Below, piece by piece: positions 55,016 through 64,000 of a stretch of DNA of 64,000 bases; within the stretch, counting starts at the first letter, position 1; each line of letters starts with the position of its first letter. Both the position numbers and the translations under genes were made by a program. This stretch comes from Dipteris shenzhenensis (Eukaryota; Polypodiophyta; Polypodiopsida; Gleicheniales). Under the pieces are notes generated by a model that did no database searches, was not told where the DNA came from, and was given only the letters and a program-made list of their open reading frames with translations. The stretch is from NCBI GenBank assembly GCA_047967505.1, contig CM106539.1. The stretch is one strand, 5' to 3'.

Positions 55016-56930
55016 CTGTAAATTGAACATTGACATGACTGTTGAACTCTTCATTTACGGCTCTCCTACAACTTAGAGACCATACAGGTTGAACTTTACC
55101 AATCCATCCACAATTACTTCAAAACGGATCTCTCCACGAATATTAAAGTAGAATTGTAACCCAAATTTCACAAATGCCACAACCATTGGTCCCCACCACA
55201 CACATCACAATTCATACATCTACGCTTCTTCAAGAAAATGGTAAAAATAAAAACATATGAAGTACTAACGGAAAAGTCAGAGTTTGTAAAGGACCAGAAA
55301 GACAAAGCCTAAACTTGATGCCTTTTAGAAGAACACAAGCATGCATCTCTTTTATTTACAATGTTCTAAGTGAATAGCAACTAAAGTACACTCAGAGGGG
55401 TAGAACACAATTAATAAGTTAAGTGCAATGGTAAGTGGACTTGAGTTAAAATAAACCTAATCACAAGTCTCATGTCTCTACATCCTCCACGCAGTAAACC
55501 CGATCTCTAAAAGTTACAATCGTTTGAGGCTGATAAAAAGGCTTCAATTTGATAGCATCTTTACTTCCACTTTGCCTGCATGATAGATACATGACGACAC
55601 ATAGTAGACAGACGTTATGGAAAGTGCATTTCATGCTACAGCAAGAACATGCACCCTATGTTTCAACCATGCATCAGCATTTTATATACACCATGCATGT
55701 TTCATGTAGCGCATACCATTGTCCACATGCATCACACATACTCATTGACAAGAAAAGTGCATGCTGCATGAAGCCCACCTCCTCTATGTGCAAGCAAAAA
55801 CTCAACTCATGTTCAAGCAAGCACTATAATTTAGCATGAAAACTGAACGATTGTGCATGCTGCACATATTTGAGCATGCAGTAAATTATTATACTCTAAA
55901 GGAAGTCCTTTCTTCTTTACAAAAAAAAATCATTTTTATTTGCATCCCTACTTTTCTCGTTTTGCTCAAAGCCCTCATTTTATGTCTTAAAGTGAGAGAT
56001 TTATCTCTTGATCTCATGCCTCATCTTCCCTTTGAGGCAAGGAGAACCACTGGTCCGTGCATCCATGTGTTAGGGTAGCGGAGGGGGATTCGCGCCCAGA
56101 GATTTAGGGGAACATCAGAAACTTCCCTCAGTTTATGTGAAACCATGATGCAAGGTGAGTGAAGAGAATGGCCAGTTACCTTCAATCATGGAGTTTAACA
56201 TCTTCAACCAAAACCATTTTAAGAAGAGAATTTGCATGAGCTCGTCACCTTTTACCTCTCTCACAGGAACAGAAAGGAAGGCCGCACATCTTGTAATGAA
56301 GGCTAGAGCAGATATAGGCAGGGGCAAAGGTTAACATGAGTTTTGAAGGAGCACTGCTTAAAGGGGTGGGAAGGTGCTAGCTCTAATGGAGAGAGTAACC
56401 GTGTGGACTGATATTTTACTTTTGGTATTCCATCCATGAGTTGCAGAATTTTGCTTTGGAGATCAAAAGACTAAATTTCCCATCTCCACTATTCAAAGCC
56501 ACGAGAGGGGATCGTGTGTGCATGCACACTACCTAACTTCACATTCCAACCTGCATTTTTTCACAAGCTTGAGGAGCAACTCTGTCCCCTCTGTTTGCAG
56601 TCATGACCCCTGCTAGAGCCTTTAAACAGTTTTTGGAAGGCTACAACGTGATTCCAGCACGTGTAGCAGGCCTGCTTCCAGGCCAACCATGCCCAATAGA
56701 TTTATGAAAGGCTCTATGCAACTTATAACCTCAAGTCTGTGCTCGAGGTGAAGGCCCTACCCTGCTTGGAGGATAACATTCTTCAACATTGTCAACAATT
56801 GTCTACAGCACATCATCTCACCGATCCACAGAGGATGTGACCTCCTCAGCCATAGGTGGCAGCTCAGAAAATTTGTACATTCTAACCCACATGCGGTTTC
56901 TTAGTGAGGCATTGTAACAGTCATAGATTT
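55016..56930. other. Region upstream of the detected dioxygenase exons
   Basis: Expected to be intron or 5' region. I searched for the N-terminal blocks (RSWLYR, FLRHG-like) and did not find them. Only short unrecognised frames occur. Confidence 0.5.
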
Positions 56931-57146
56931 TCAAGTGGGTAGTAGCCACATTTCATATGCTACGTGCCGAACTCTCGGGATAATCTTGTAGGGGGCAGGG
57001 TTGATATGCACTGCTGAGGGTATTCGACTTAAGGGATGCCAGTCTATGTACAAGCCATATAGCCTACTCAGAAGACAATTTGTGAAGTAGCTGCTATGTA
57101 CTAAAATCAGAAATGAGCCTAGAAATGAAGACTGGCACTGCATCAT
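56931..57146 (-). pseudogene. Gypsy integrase C-terminal fragment
   Basis: PAPYKIIPRVRHVAYEMWLLPT matches the GPYKII..G.VAYRLQLP block downstream of the integrase core in gypsy elements. Nothing further of the element is readable nearby. Confidence 0.55.
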
Positions 57147-57250
57147 GTACTTGCTGAAAGAAGGAAGACAAAACTGAGAAAAAATTAGAGTGCACAGTAC
57201 AAGGGGATGAGCACACTATTCAAAACCACACCGATAGAAGAAAGATGAGA

Positions 57251-57368
57251 TACTTCAGAAAATTTGAGCAGGAACTATATATATACCTTTTACCACTAGA
57301 ATATATCCAATCGTACAAATTTAGAAACGAAACCAATTTTGTACTTCAGAAAATTTGAGCAGGAACTA
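57251..57368. repeat. 27-bp direct repeat, 91 bp apart
   Basis: TACTTCAGAAAATTTGAGCA plus seven bases occurs exactly at 57251-57277 and 57342-57368. Confidence 0.85.
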
Positions 57369-57369
57369 A

Positions 57370-58491
57370 ACCAAAAGGTAAGAGAAGTATAAAGAGAAAT
57401 TGATAAAGGGCTGAGATGAAGGAAGAAAAGGGGGGAAGAGCCTGGGTAAGAAGATGTACTGCTTGAAGCACAAACAGCCAAAAAAATGCTCACATGGTCA
57501 AAACTCTGAATTAAGGAAAAAAGAAATGGAGGGGAAAAGGAAGAATTGGAGAGAGGGGAGAAAAGGGCAGAAGAGAAGACAGGGACAAGTTTGGTAGAAA
57601 TGAAAGAGATGAGGTGGGCGGGAGAGGGACAGGGTAACAGCAGGGGCAGTAAAGTCAAAGAGCTGCCAAATTCTTACATCTAAGACACTTGAAGGAGGAT
57701 TTTATGTTTGTCATAGTAGTTACATTACAATCAATGAAATAAGTTACATCATAGTAGTTACATCCAACGAAATAAGTTAAGTTATTTCCTTCAAGTAAAT
57801 CTGTTCGTTTTGGTCGTGTGTGTCTAATGTTCCTGTTCAAAGGCAAAGTGACTATTTCTGTGATTGTGCCACTAGAATTAAGTTAAAACATGTTGAAATA
57901 TAAGGGCCTTGTGTGCAACACCGCCCATGGCACCCTCAGACTACGTGAATTAATGAAGAAATGGGAGGCCTGAAGGCCTTGTGGACTCGTGCATCGACAC
58001 ATGGCAGTGTGGCTTGGGGAATAATCCCATAAGCAAAGTGTGGACTATGTGAACTTGGATATAAGTACTTGGTGAACCCCCCCCCCCCCCCTTACATATC
58101 TCACCTGGGACTTTTGGCTGTGAGGCGGCTTGTGTGTGGCTATGCCCGCACCCGGCGCACACCTGGGTGACACATGGCATCCTGCCACACTATTCTTCAA
58201 CTGTGGCGATGACACATGGAAGCCAGGCACGGGAGAGCTGTGTGTAAACTGCAGTTCTTGGCGGCGGATAGTTACAGAGGCCTGCAATAGACTGTGCATT
58301 GATGCTGGCCTGCTACGGGCTGTGCATTGATGACTGTGTGAATGCCACAGGATGTGGCAACCTGTGCACACTCTAACTCGCAGTCTGACCTTAGTGATAG
58401 CAACTCCATGATTGGATGTGACTGGTGCATTTCACAGGAGGTAGCAGCCTGCGTATGTGATCTGTCTACTCAGTGAATTGACCACGACCTG
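57370..58491. other. Unassigned DNA with a C15 run
   Basis: Purine-rich sequence (57400-57650) is followed by GC-richer DNA with C15 at 58077-58091. It may belong to an older LTR element, but no paired copy is present. Confidence 0.45.
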
Positions 58492-58919
58492 TGAAACCGG
58501 CCTCTAATCACTTAGAGGGCAGTGGAACAAAACCTCTAATCACTTCAGCACTTATTTACAGCTCACAAAGCATATATCACAACCATTAACCATTGCATGA
58601 TCACCATTTGGCATTTACCCATTTGTTCACAAACAAAACCACTGAAAAAGGGATGGAGGCTAGAATGCCACTGCTCAACAAACATAAACAAGTGCACCTG
58701 ATTGGCCCCAAACACCGTGGCGCCCCTTTCGGTATTTCTTTATATTTCACAGTGAAATGATTACAAGTTGCATCTGGGAGACCTGTTAGAAACTCACTAT
58801 GCCCACCTGTGAGCCCCCAATTTGAGGGGTGGTTGCAGCCTGCAACAGCAGGTAAAACAGGGCTTTAGGCCTCACATGGAGGCTCCTGCAGCAGAGCAGA
58901 CTGGCTGCACAGGGCACCC

Positions 58920-58926
58920 TTATATA
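58920..58926 (-). promoter_or_regulatory. TATA box of the G1-C LTR
   Basis: TATATAA within CCCCTATATAAGGGTG on the minus strand. Confidence 0.55.
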
Positions 58927-58963
58927 GGGGCCTGTGGCAGGCCAAGTCGGCCCAACCAGGGCC

Positions 58964-59008
58964 ACCGACCAGGGTTGGGGCCACCGACCAGGGCCAACCC
59001 TGGTCGGT
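58964..59008. repeat. 15-bp perfect inverted repeat in the LTR
   Basis: ACCGACCAGGGTTGG and its complement surround a further GACCAGGG copy. It lies about 40 bases upstream of the TATA box in the LTR's own orientation. Confidence 0.8.
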
Positions 59009-59911
59009 TTTCTAGGGCCCATATGGTCGGCCACCAGACAGGATACCGACCCTGCTGGTCGGTCAACTCAAGGGGCTTGGGCAGTGCCTGTAAAAGGCCC
59101 ACTCCTCCATTCATTCCAGCATCCAGTGCAAGACTGAAAGCCCCTCTCCAAGGCTATGTTCAGCACTCAGATCTGGAGCAGGTTGTGAGAGAGAGTCCAT
59201 CAGTTTTCTCCAGCAGTCTGCTGTGTTTTGTACTACTCCCTTGGAGCTATTTTTCTGCCCACCATCTGGTGGATGAATATACTCTCTTTCTCTCTCCATC
59301 CATATTTATTTCTGAGTGAGGGTTTGTTGCATATGTGATCATCTATCTACTTTTGCAAATTCGACCAGCAAAAGAAGTGCACAGCTCTGCCCGTTCTACC
59401 AGACGCACGGAGGGAAAAGTATATCACTCCGAAGGGAAGGCAGAGGGGAAGCCATCAAGCCAAACAGAAGTCGAGGAATCCAAACGGGTGAGGAGATATG
59501 AAGAAAAACGGAATTCAACTGAAGGAGGCTGAAAAACCAGTCCAAAATCTCAACAAAGGGAGAAGATAAGAGAGAAAACCACACATGTGAAGTTTTGAAG
59601 GCCCAGGAAGGTCTAGGAATGGCAAAGGAGCATGTAGAAGGCACCAGAGCCACCTGGAACTCTAGGGGGGCCACTGAAGATACATGGCCCTCTAGGAGGC
59701 CCATTAAAAATGCCACGTCATCATTTTCCAACAACCATTCTTTTAATTCCTTGGAATGCCTTTGGGCCTAGGGATTAATTACGCTTATGTGCTAGGCACC
59801 ATGCCGCATTTAATTACACATTATTAAGCCCACGCTTGCACTTTTAAAACCGAAGTTGTCCACGGTCTTGTAGTACATTAAAGTATTTAGAATTTCACAC
59901 ACCCCATGACA

Positions 59912-60199
59912 TACCCCTCTTTTGAAACAGCAAACCACAATTTGCTGCCACAAAACACAGGAACGAGCATGAAATATAACATGAAAGAGTATACAAGAAA
60001 GCCGCAACTATAGTATACAAAGACAGTGAAAATATGGCTAGGAGCGGCATGCATCCATCCATATACACTGCTCAAAATCTATGTGATCCTCGGCGATCAA
60101 TAGTCAAGATGCATCAATATCATGAAATCTCACAGCACAAATACTCTCAGCTCAATATCTCGGATGAAACATACAATGTCATTAAGCGACCTCATGAAA
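59912..60199 (-). other. G1-C 3' untranslated region
   Basis: Non-coding stretch between the pol stop and the purine tract next to the LTR. Confidence 0.6.
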
Positions 60200-60622
60200 T
60201 CACGGTGAGCCCGTCTGTACTGAGGTAGTGGAGGTGCTACTCTTCTCTCGAACACTAGGTAACACTCCAGACGCTCGCTCTGCTGAACTATCTGTAGGAG
60301 CCCGGATCGCAGTCCGCTCTAACTGAAAAGCATCAAGGTAAAGCTGCAATATCCAAGGTGAATCTGCTAGTTCACCTTCCTCCATCCATTTCGCATTGAG
60401 TGATGGGTAATTTTAAAATTTTACCAAGTAGCGACAGATAACTTTACTCTTGAGCTTTCTATCTCTGTGTGCCAGAATCTGCTCTAGGACCAGAAGTTCA
60501 TCCTGTTCTTTCACTTTAGGCTGTACCTCATCAGGTAAATCCTCGGGAACATCTCCATGATATTGCTTTAACAAACTCACATAAAAGGCATTATGTATCT
60601 TCCAATGCGGAGGCAACTTCAA
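60200..60622 (-). pseudogene. G1-C chromodomain and C-terminal tail
   Basis: LKLPPHWKIHNAF-type sequence (KLPPHWKIHNAFYVSLLK) closes the integrase region. Then VLEQILAHRDRKLKSKVICR and YLVKF, a TAA, and NYPSLNAKWMEEGEL form a chromodomain-like pattern (E.IL.HR...K....YLVKW..YP...AKW). In chromoviruses this domain reads histone marks and guides integration. A Ser/Thr-rich tail ends at 60200. The TAA within it shows decay. Confidence 0.8.
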
Positions 60623-60639
60623 CCTGTAAGCTACCTCGT

Positions 60640-61712
60640 TTATCTTTTCAGAAACCTAAAAGGACCATAGTAACGCATGTTCAGCTTTGTGTACAACCTT
60701 TCCTTGACTTTCTTATTTTTCAGCCTTGCCTTCTGAAAACGCAGCAAAACCCAATCACCTTCTGTGAATACCGATTCCCTGCAATGCTTATCTGCTGCTC
60801 TTTTCTGCTTGTCCTGACTTCTTTGCAAGGCATATTTGATCTTCTTGTAAGCCTCTTCAAGGCTTTTCACAAAACGATCAGCTTCGAAGATTTTCTCTTT
60901 TGTATGCAAAATGGGAGGTATCTTCTTGGCACCTTCCACTATTTCAAAGGGTGCTTTACCTGTGGATGTGTGCACCGTTTTATTGTAAGCATATTCCAGC
61001 AAAGGCAAATAATGCTCCCATTTGCTTTTGTGGTTTGAGACATAGCACTTAAACATATCCAAGATGGTAGAGTTTTCCTACTCCGATTGTCCATCAGACT
61101 GAGGGTGAAAAGATGACGAAAAATTCAGCGTAGTGCCCATATTTTCAAACAGCCCTCTCCAAAAGAGGTTGGTCATCCTCGGATCTCTATCACTGATTAT
61201 GGATTCAGGCATCCCATGATACTTGAAGACATGATGCAGAAACAATTTGGCCATTTGATCTGCGGTAATTTGAAGACATGATGCAGAAACAATTTGGCCA
61301 TTTGATCTGCTGTAATTTTCTTTCTTACTGACACAAAGTGGGCTTGTTTGCTAAACCTGCAAATTATTGTCCACAATCCATCATGTCCAATAGGAGTACG
61401 TGGAAGATCAAACACAAAATCCATAGCTATGCTTTGCCATGGTCTATCCGGAATTGGCAAAGGGTGCAACAACCCAGGTGCCTTCTGCCTGTCAAACTTT
61501 GCTTTCTGACAAACCATGCATGTTCTCACATATTCTTCCACATTTTTCCTCAAAGATGGCCAATAAAAGTATTGCTCCACTGCTGTAATTGTTGCTGTAA
61601 TTCCCCTATGTCCTACATATGGAGGAGCATGACTTTCCATTATGACTTTTTGTCGCATCTGATCAGTGACACAAAGTCGTCCATGCATCAACATGAAACC
61701 CTCTTTCAACAT
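60640..61712 (-). pseudogene. G1-C integrase
   Basis: RLCVTDQMRQKVIMESHAPP, YVGHRGI and CMVCQKAK make the HHCC finger. LPIPDRPWQSIAMDFVFDLP and ISDRDPRMT carry the two catalytic Asp, and HPQSDGQSE the Glu. A 47-bp tandem duplication (61225-61271, 61272-61318) shifts the frame between the two Asp, and a TAG follows the Glu. The rest (YLPLLEYAYNKTVHTSTGKA, PFEIVEG, ADKHCRESVFTEGDWVLL) reads cleanly to 60640. Confidence 0.9.
61225..61318. repeat. 47-bp tandem duplication
   Basis: GAAGACATGATGCAGAAACA begins both copies, which differ at one or two positions. The length is not a multiple of three. Confidence 0.95.
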
Positions 61713-62160
61713 ATAGTGATCATGCCTTTGACCATCAGAAAGCTGATCATAAATAGTTGAAAAATCAGCATCATTAACATACTAATCTTTCATCACATCT
61801 AACACATTGTTGTAATCAATGCTCACTGCTGAAACACTGTGTTTCTTGGAGACTGCTTCAGGCTGTGGTTTCCTGGAAAGTGCATCAGCAACGACAGTTT
61901 TGTTACCCAGCACATGTACAATTTGAAAATGAAACACTGAGAGGAAGTTAGCCCATCTCATGTGCTTTTCAGATAATTTTCTCTACGTGAGAAAATATCT
62001 AAGTGACTGATGATCTGTCTACACATAAAAATCAGCTCCAAGAAGGTAATGTTTCCATGTGGTCAAAGCATGTATCCCTGCTAACATTTCCTTCTCGTAT
62101 GTCTGCAAGTACAATTCAGCATCTTTGAGAACTCTACTCTCATATGCAACCACTCTGCCA
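61713..62160 (-). pseudogene. G1-C RNase H, downstream half
   Basis: GRVVAYESRVLKDAELYLQT, YEKEMLAGIHALTTWKHYLL and GADFYV, then a worn DHQSLRYFL and ADALSRKPQP stretch and the start of the integrase leader. It is separated from the upstream half by the LINE copy at 62161-62490. CAG at 62105-62103 is the codon that is TAG in G1-A. Confidence 0.88.
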
Positions 62161-62490
62161 ATTATGTGACCAGGGAATGGCAGAAACTGAAGAACACATG
62201 GTAATGATATGCCCTTACTATACTCACATCCGGAAAGCATTTAGCTCTCTTCTCGAGGGACATAACAGACTGGCTGATATGCTACATAGCGGGTCACCCC
62301 CAGCTTTAGGAACGTTTGTCTATAAGCTTTTCAAGCACAGGAACTCACCTAAGACATAAAGGCAGTTTCTCTTAATACCCTCCCCTCCAAGGGAGGAGTC
62401 TTTGTGTACGAGGATTTTGTATTGCTCAGGTCCCATAGGCCGATTTTGGGTCTTCAGAGGACGATAATATATTATTCTTCTTCTTCTTCT
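62161..62490 (+). mobile_element. 5'-truncated LINE L-a copy inside G1-C
   Basis: It encodes the last 65 or so residues of the L-a zinc-finger region (CQLCDQGMAETEEHM to KHRNSPKT), then the 3' UTR and a (TTC)n tail. TCTGCCA occurs on both sides (62154-62160 and 62491-62497) as a 7-bp target duplication. Removing the insert joins GGTLMQDG to GRVVAYES exactly. Confidence 0.95.
62378..62398 (+). promoter_or_regulatory. Stem-loop in the LINE 3' UTR
   Basis: CCCTCCC, a CTCCAA loop, then GGGAGGA, about 90 bases before the (TTC)n tail. It is conserved in the copy at 6305-6334. RT recognition of such stem-loops is known for some LINEs; here it is inferred. Confidence 0.45.
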
Positions 62491-62497
62491 TCTGCCA

Positions 62498-63390
62498 TCC
62501 TGCATCAGAGTGCCTCCTATGCTGTTCCCACATGCATCACAAGTTACAGCAAAGGGTTTTGCAAGATCTGGCAAGATAATAACGGGTTCAGAACACAACT
62601 TTTGCTTCAGCTCTTCAAAAGCTGCATTTTCCTTTGGTCCCCACCAAAACAGTACAGCTTTCTTCTGTAAAGCATGCAAGAGCGAAGCAATTTCTGCAAA
62701 GTACTTTATAAACCTCTGATAGTATGAACACAACCCAAGGAAGCTTCTGACTTCATGCAGATTTTTCAGAATTGGCCAACTCCTTATGGCCTCAACTTTT
62801 GCAGGATCCATCTTGACTCCATTCTTCGACACTATATGACCGAGAAAATGAATCTCATGCATAAAGAACTCACTTTTTCTTGGTGTTTATTAACAGCTTG
62901 TGTCTTTTCAACTCTTGAAACACAATAGTGTAGTGTTTCCTGTGCTCCTGCTCATTTTAGAGAACACAATGATGTCATCGAAGAAAGTGCCCACAAACTT
63001 TCTGTGTGCTCTAAAAATTATGTCCATCATTCTATTGAAAGTGGTAGGTGCATTAGTCAAACCAAAAGGCATCATAAGGAACTCATATAAGCCAAATGAA
63101 GTGCGAAAGGCAGTCTTGTAGACATCTTCAGGCCGTATCCTTATCTGATGATATCCACTTTTAAGGTCAATACGACTAAACATTGAGGAACCTTCCAACC
63201 AATCCAATATATCATCAATGCGTGGAATTGAAAAACAGTTCTTAATTGTGACTTTATTCAAAGTCCTATAATCAATACACATTCTCCAACTGCCATCCTT
63301 CTTTTGCACAAGCAATACAAGGGAATAGTAAGGAGAATTACTTCGCTATATTAATCCCTTTTCCAAGAGTTCCTTCACTTGTGACATCAT
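62498..63390 (-). pseudogene. G1-C reverse transcriptase and upstream RNase H
   Basis: [60 protein letters not shown] and [10 protein letters not shown] with an intact DD, then a frameshift near 62940 and an extra A near 62875. Next HFLGHIVSKNGV, VRSFLGLCSYYQRFIKYF and FAVTCDACGNSIGGTLMQDG, after which the LINE copy interrupts. Confidence 0.9.
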
Positions 63391-63396
63391 CTCTTC

Positions 63397-64000
63397 CTAT
63401 TGTGCCTTACTGACACGATAGGGAGGTATATTAGGCGGTGAGCTTCCTGGAATTATATCAATTTGATGATCCTCGAGCCTCTTGGGAGGTAATTCTTGAG
63501 GAAGTGCATCTGAGAAACAATCCTGAAAATCTGAAATAAAAGCAGCCCTTTCTCTATCTAAAGCAGAAAGAGTAGAGCCTTCCTGAACTAGTTGGCTGTC
63601 CTCTTTAACAAAAATCAAGTACGCTGAAATATGACGCTTTATTACATTGGAAATACAAGAAGCTGAAACTACAGGGATGGACTTCCCTTTCAACTTTACA
63701 TCAAGTACATGATTTTTGCCTCTATGAGTTAAAGAAATCTTCTTGTTTCTCATCTGCACATCAGCCCCCACCCTGTACATCCAAGGCATCCCAAGCAAGG
63801 CATCACACTCTGGCAAAGGCATAATGTAGAGGTCCTCTGCATCCTGATATCCCTAGATATGCATCCTCAACTTACCAATGATAGGAGTGACAAGTGTGTT
63901 GAGTTTAGGGTTGGCCATATCACACATGCCGGATGGCCCCATTTCCTCAGGCTTGATGCCAAGCCTTCCTGCCATATCAGGAGTTATGAAATTCGCCTTT
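63397..64000 (-). pseudogene. G1-C protease and linker (partial)
   Basis: ITPDMAGRLGIKPEEMGPSG near the window end, then LPECDALLGMPWMYRVG, KISLTHRGKNHVLDVKLK and DFQDCFSDALPQELPPKR. It ends NIPPYRVSKAQ with a TAG. The active-site triad would lie just past base 64000. There is a stop after LRMHI near 63856. Confidence 0.85.

Larger units (their letters stand above)
58492..59911 (-). mobile_element. 3' LTR of chromovirus G1-C
   Basis: On the minus strand it runs from TGTCATGGGGTGTGTGAAATTC (59911) to GGCCGGTTTCA (58492), a close relative of the G1-A LTR at 30152-31752. A purine tract (AAAAGAGGGGTA) precedes it, as for a 3' LTR. Confidence 0.9.
58492..64000 (-). mobile_element. Chromodomain gypsy element G1-C (5' part outside window)
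   Basis: Order on the minus strand from 64000: protease, RT, RNase H (split by a LINE), integrase, chromodomain-like C-terminus, purine tract, 3' LTR. This order and the terminal chromodomain define chromoviruses. Gag and the 5' LTR lie beyond the window. Confidence 0.9.

Noticed and set aside
56133-56327. N-terminal dioxygenase exon ending LHHGF
   Set aside because: Only three or four residues match, the reading stops at once and no donor site fits.
58822-59319. 165-codon open frame on the plus strand
   Set aside because: It lies antisense within the G1-C LTR and is interrupted in the relative at 30152-31752.

Overview
The window reads as nuclear DNA of a land plant with a large, repeat-choked genome. 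It has Ty1-copia and Ty3-gypsy elements of plant type, non-LTR retrotransposons, many (GA)n tracts, spliceosomal GT-AG introns, TATA boxes with plant spacing, and a plant-type homogentisate dioxygenase gene. A fern or gymnosperm would fit the density and decay of the elements, but the sequence alone does not settle the lineage. I see no tRNA, rRNA or CRISPR array.

Layout. 1-890: end of a copia pol and its LTR. 890-5000: GA-rich minisatellites, an unrecognised decayed two-exon gene (+), and a decayed histone H3-like gene (-) whose histone fold leans towards CENH3. 5300-9715: a LINE fragment and a nearly full-length LINE (-) between two (GA)n tracts. 9715-18600: AT-rich DNA with one copia fragment. 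18600-25600: a gag-only copia derivative, gypsy remnants with a triplicated pol end, a 705-bp foldback element, a LINE fragment and a second foldback. 25600-29720: microsatellites, a purine-rich minisatellite, a possible LINE ORF1 and LTR-like modules.

29720-43545 is a three-level nest of Ty3-gypsy elements. A minus-strand gypsy (G1-E) is split by a plus-strand chromovirus-like element (G1-A), and G1-A's gag is split by a minus-strand, gag-only relative (G1-B). Both insertions keep imperfect 5-bp target duplications. 43546-47060 is a long copia element (-). 47060-51820 holds LTR pieces and relics, including a 379-bp tandem module.

52668-55015 carries six clean in-frame exons of homogentisate 1,2-dioxygenase (-), the only convincing host gene. 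Its first and last exons were not found in the window. 58492-64000 is the 3' LTR and pol of a chromodomain gypsy (G1-C, -), interrupted by a 330-bp LINE copy with a 7-bp target duplication.

The genes do not form a pathway together. The window is a record of transposition, nesting, illegitimate recombination and decay; many stops can be read as C-to-T changes of CAG, CAA or CGA codons. Nothing here is clearly a new biological system. The most informative items are the H3-like relic, the dated nest with its non-autonomous derivative, the LINE family ending in (TTC)n, and the dioxygenase gene stranded among repeats.
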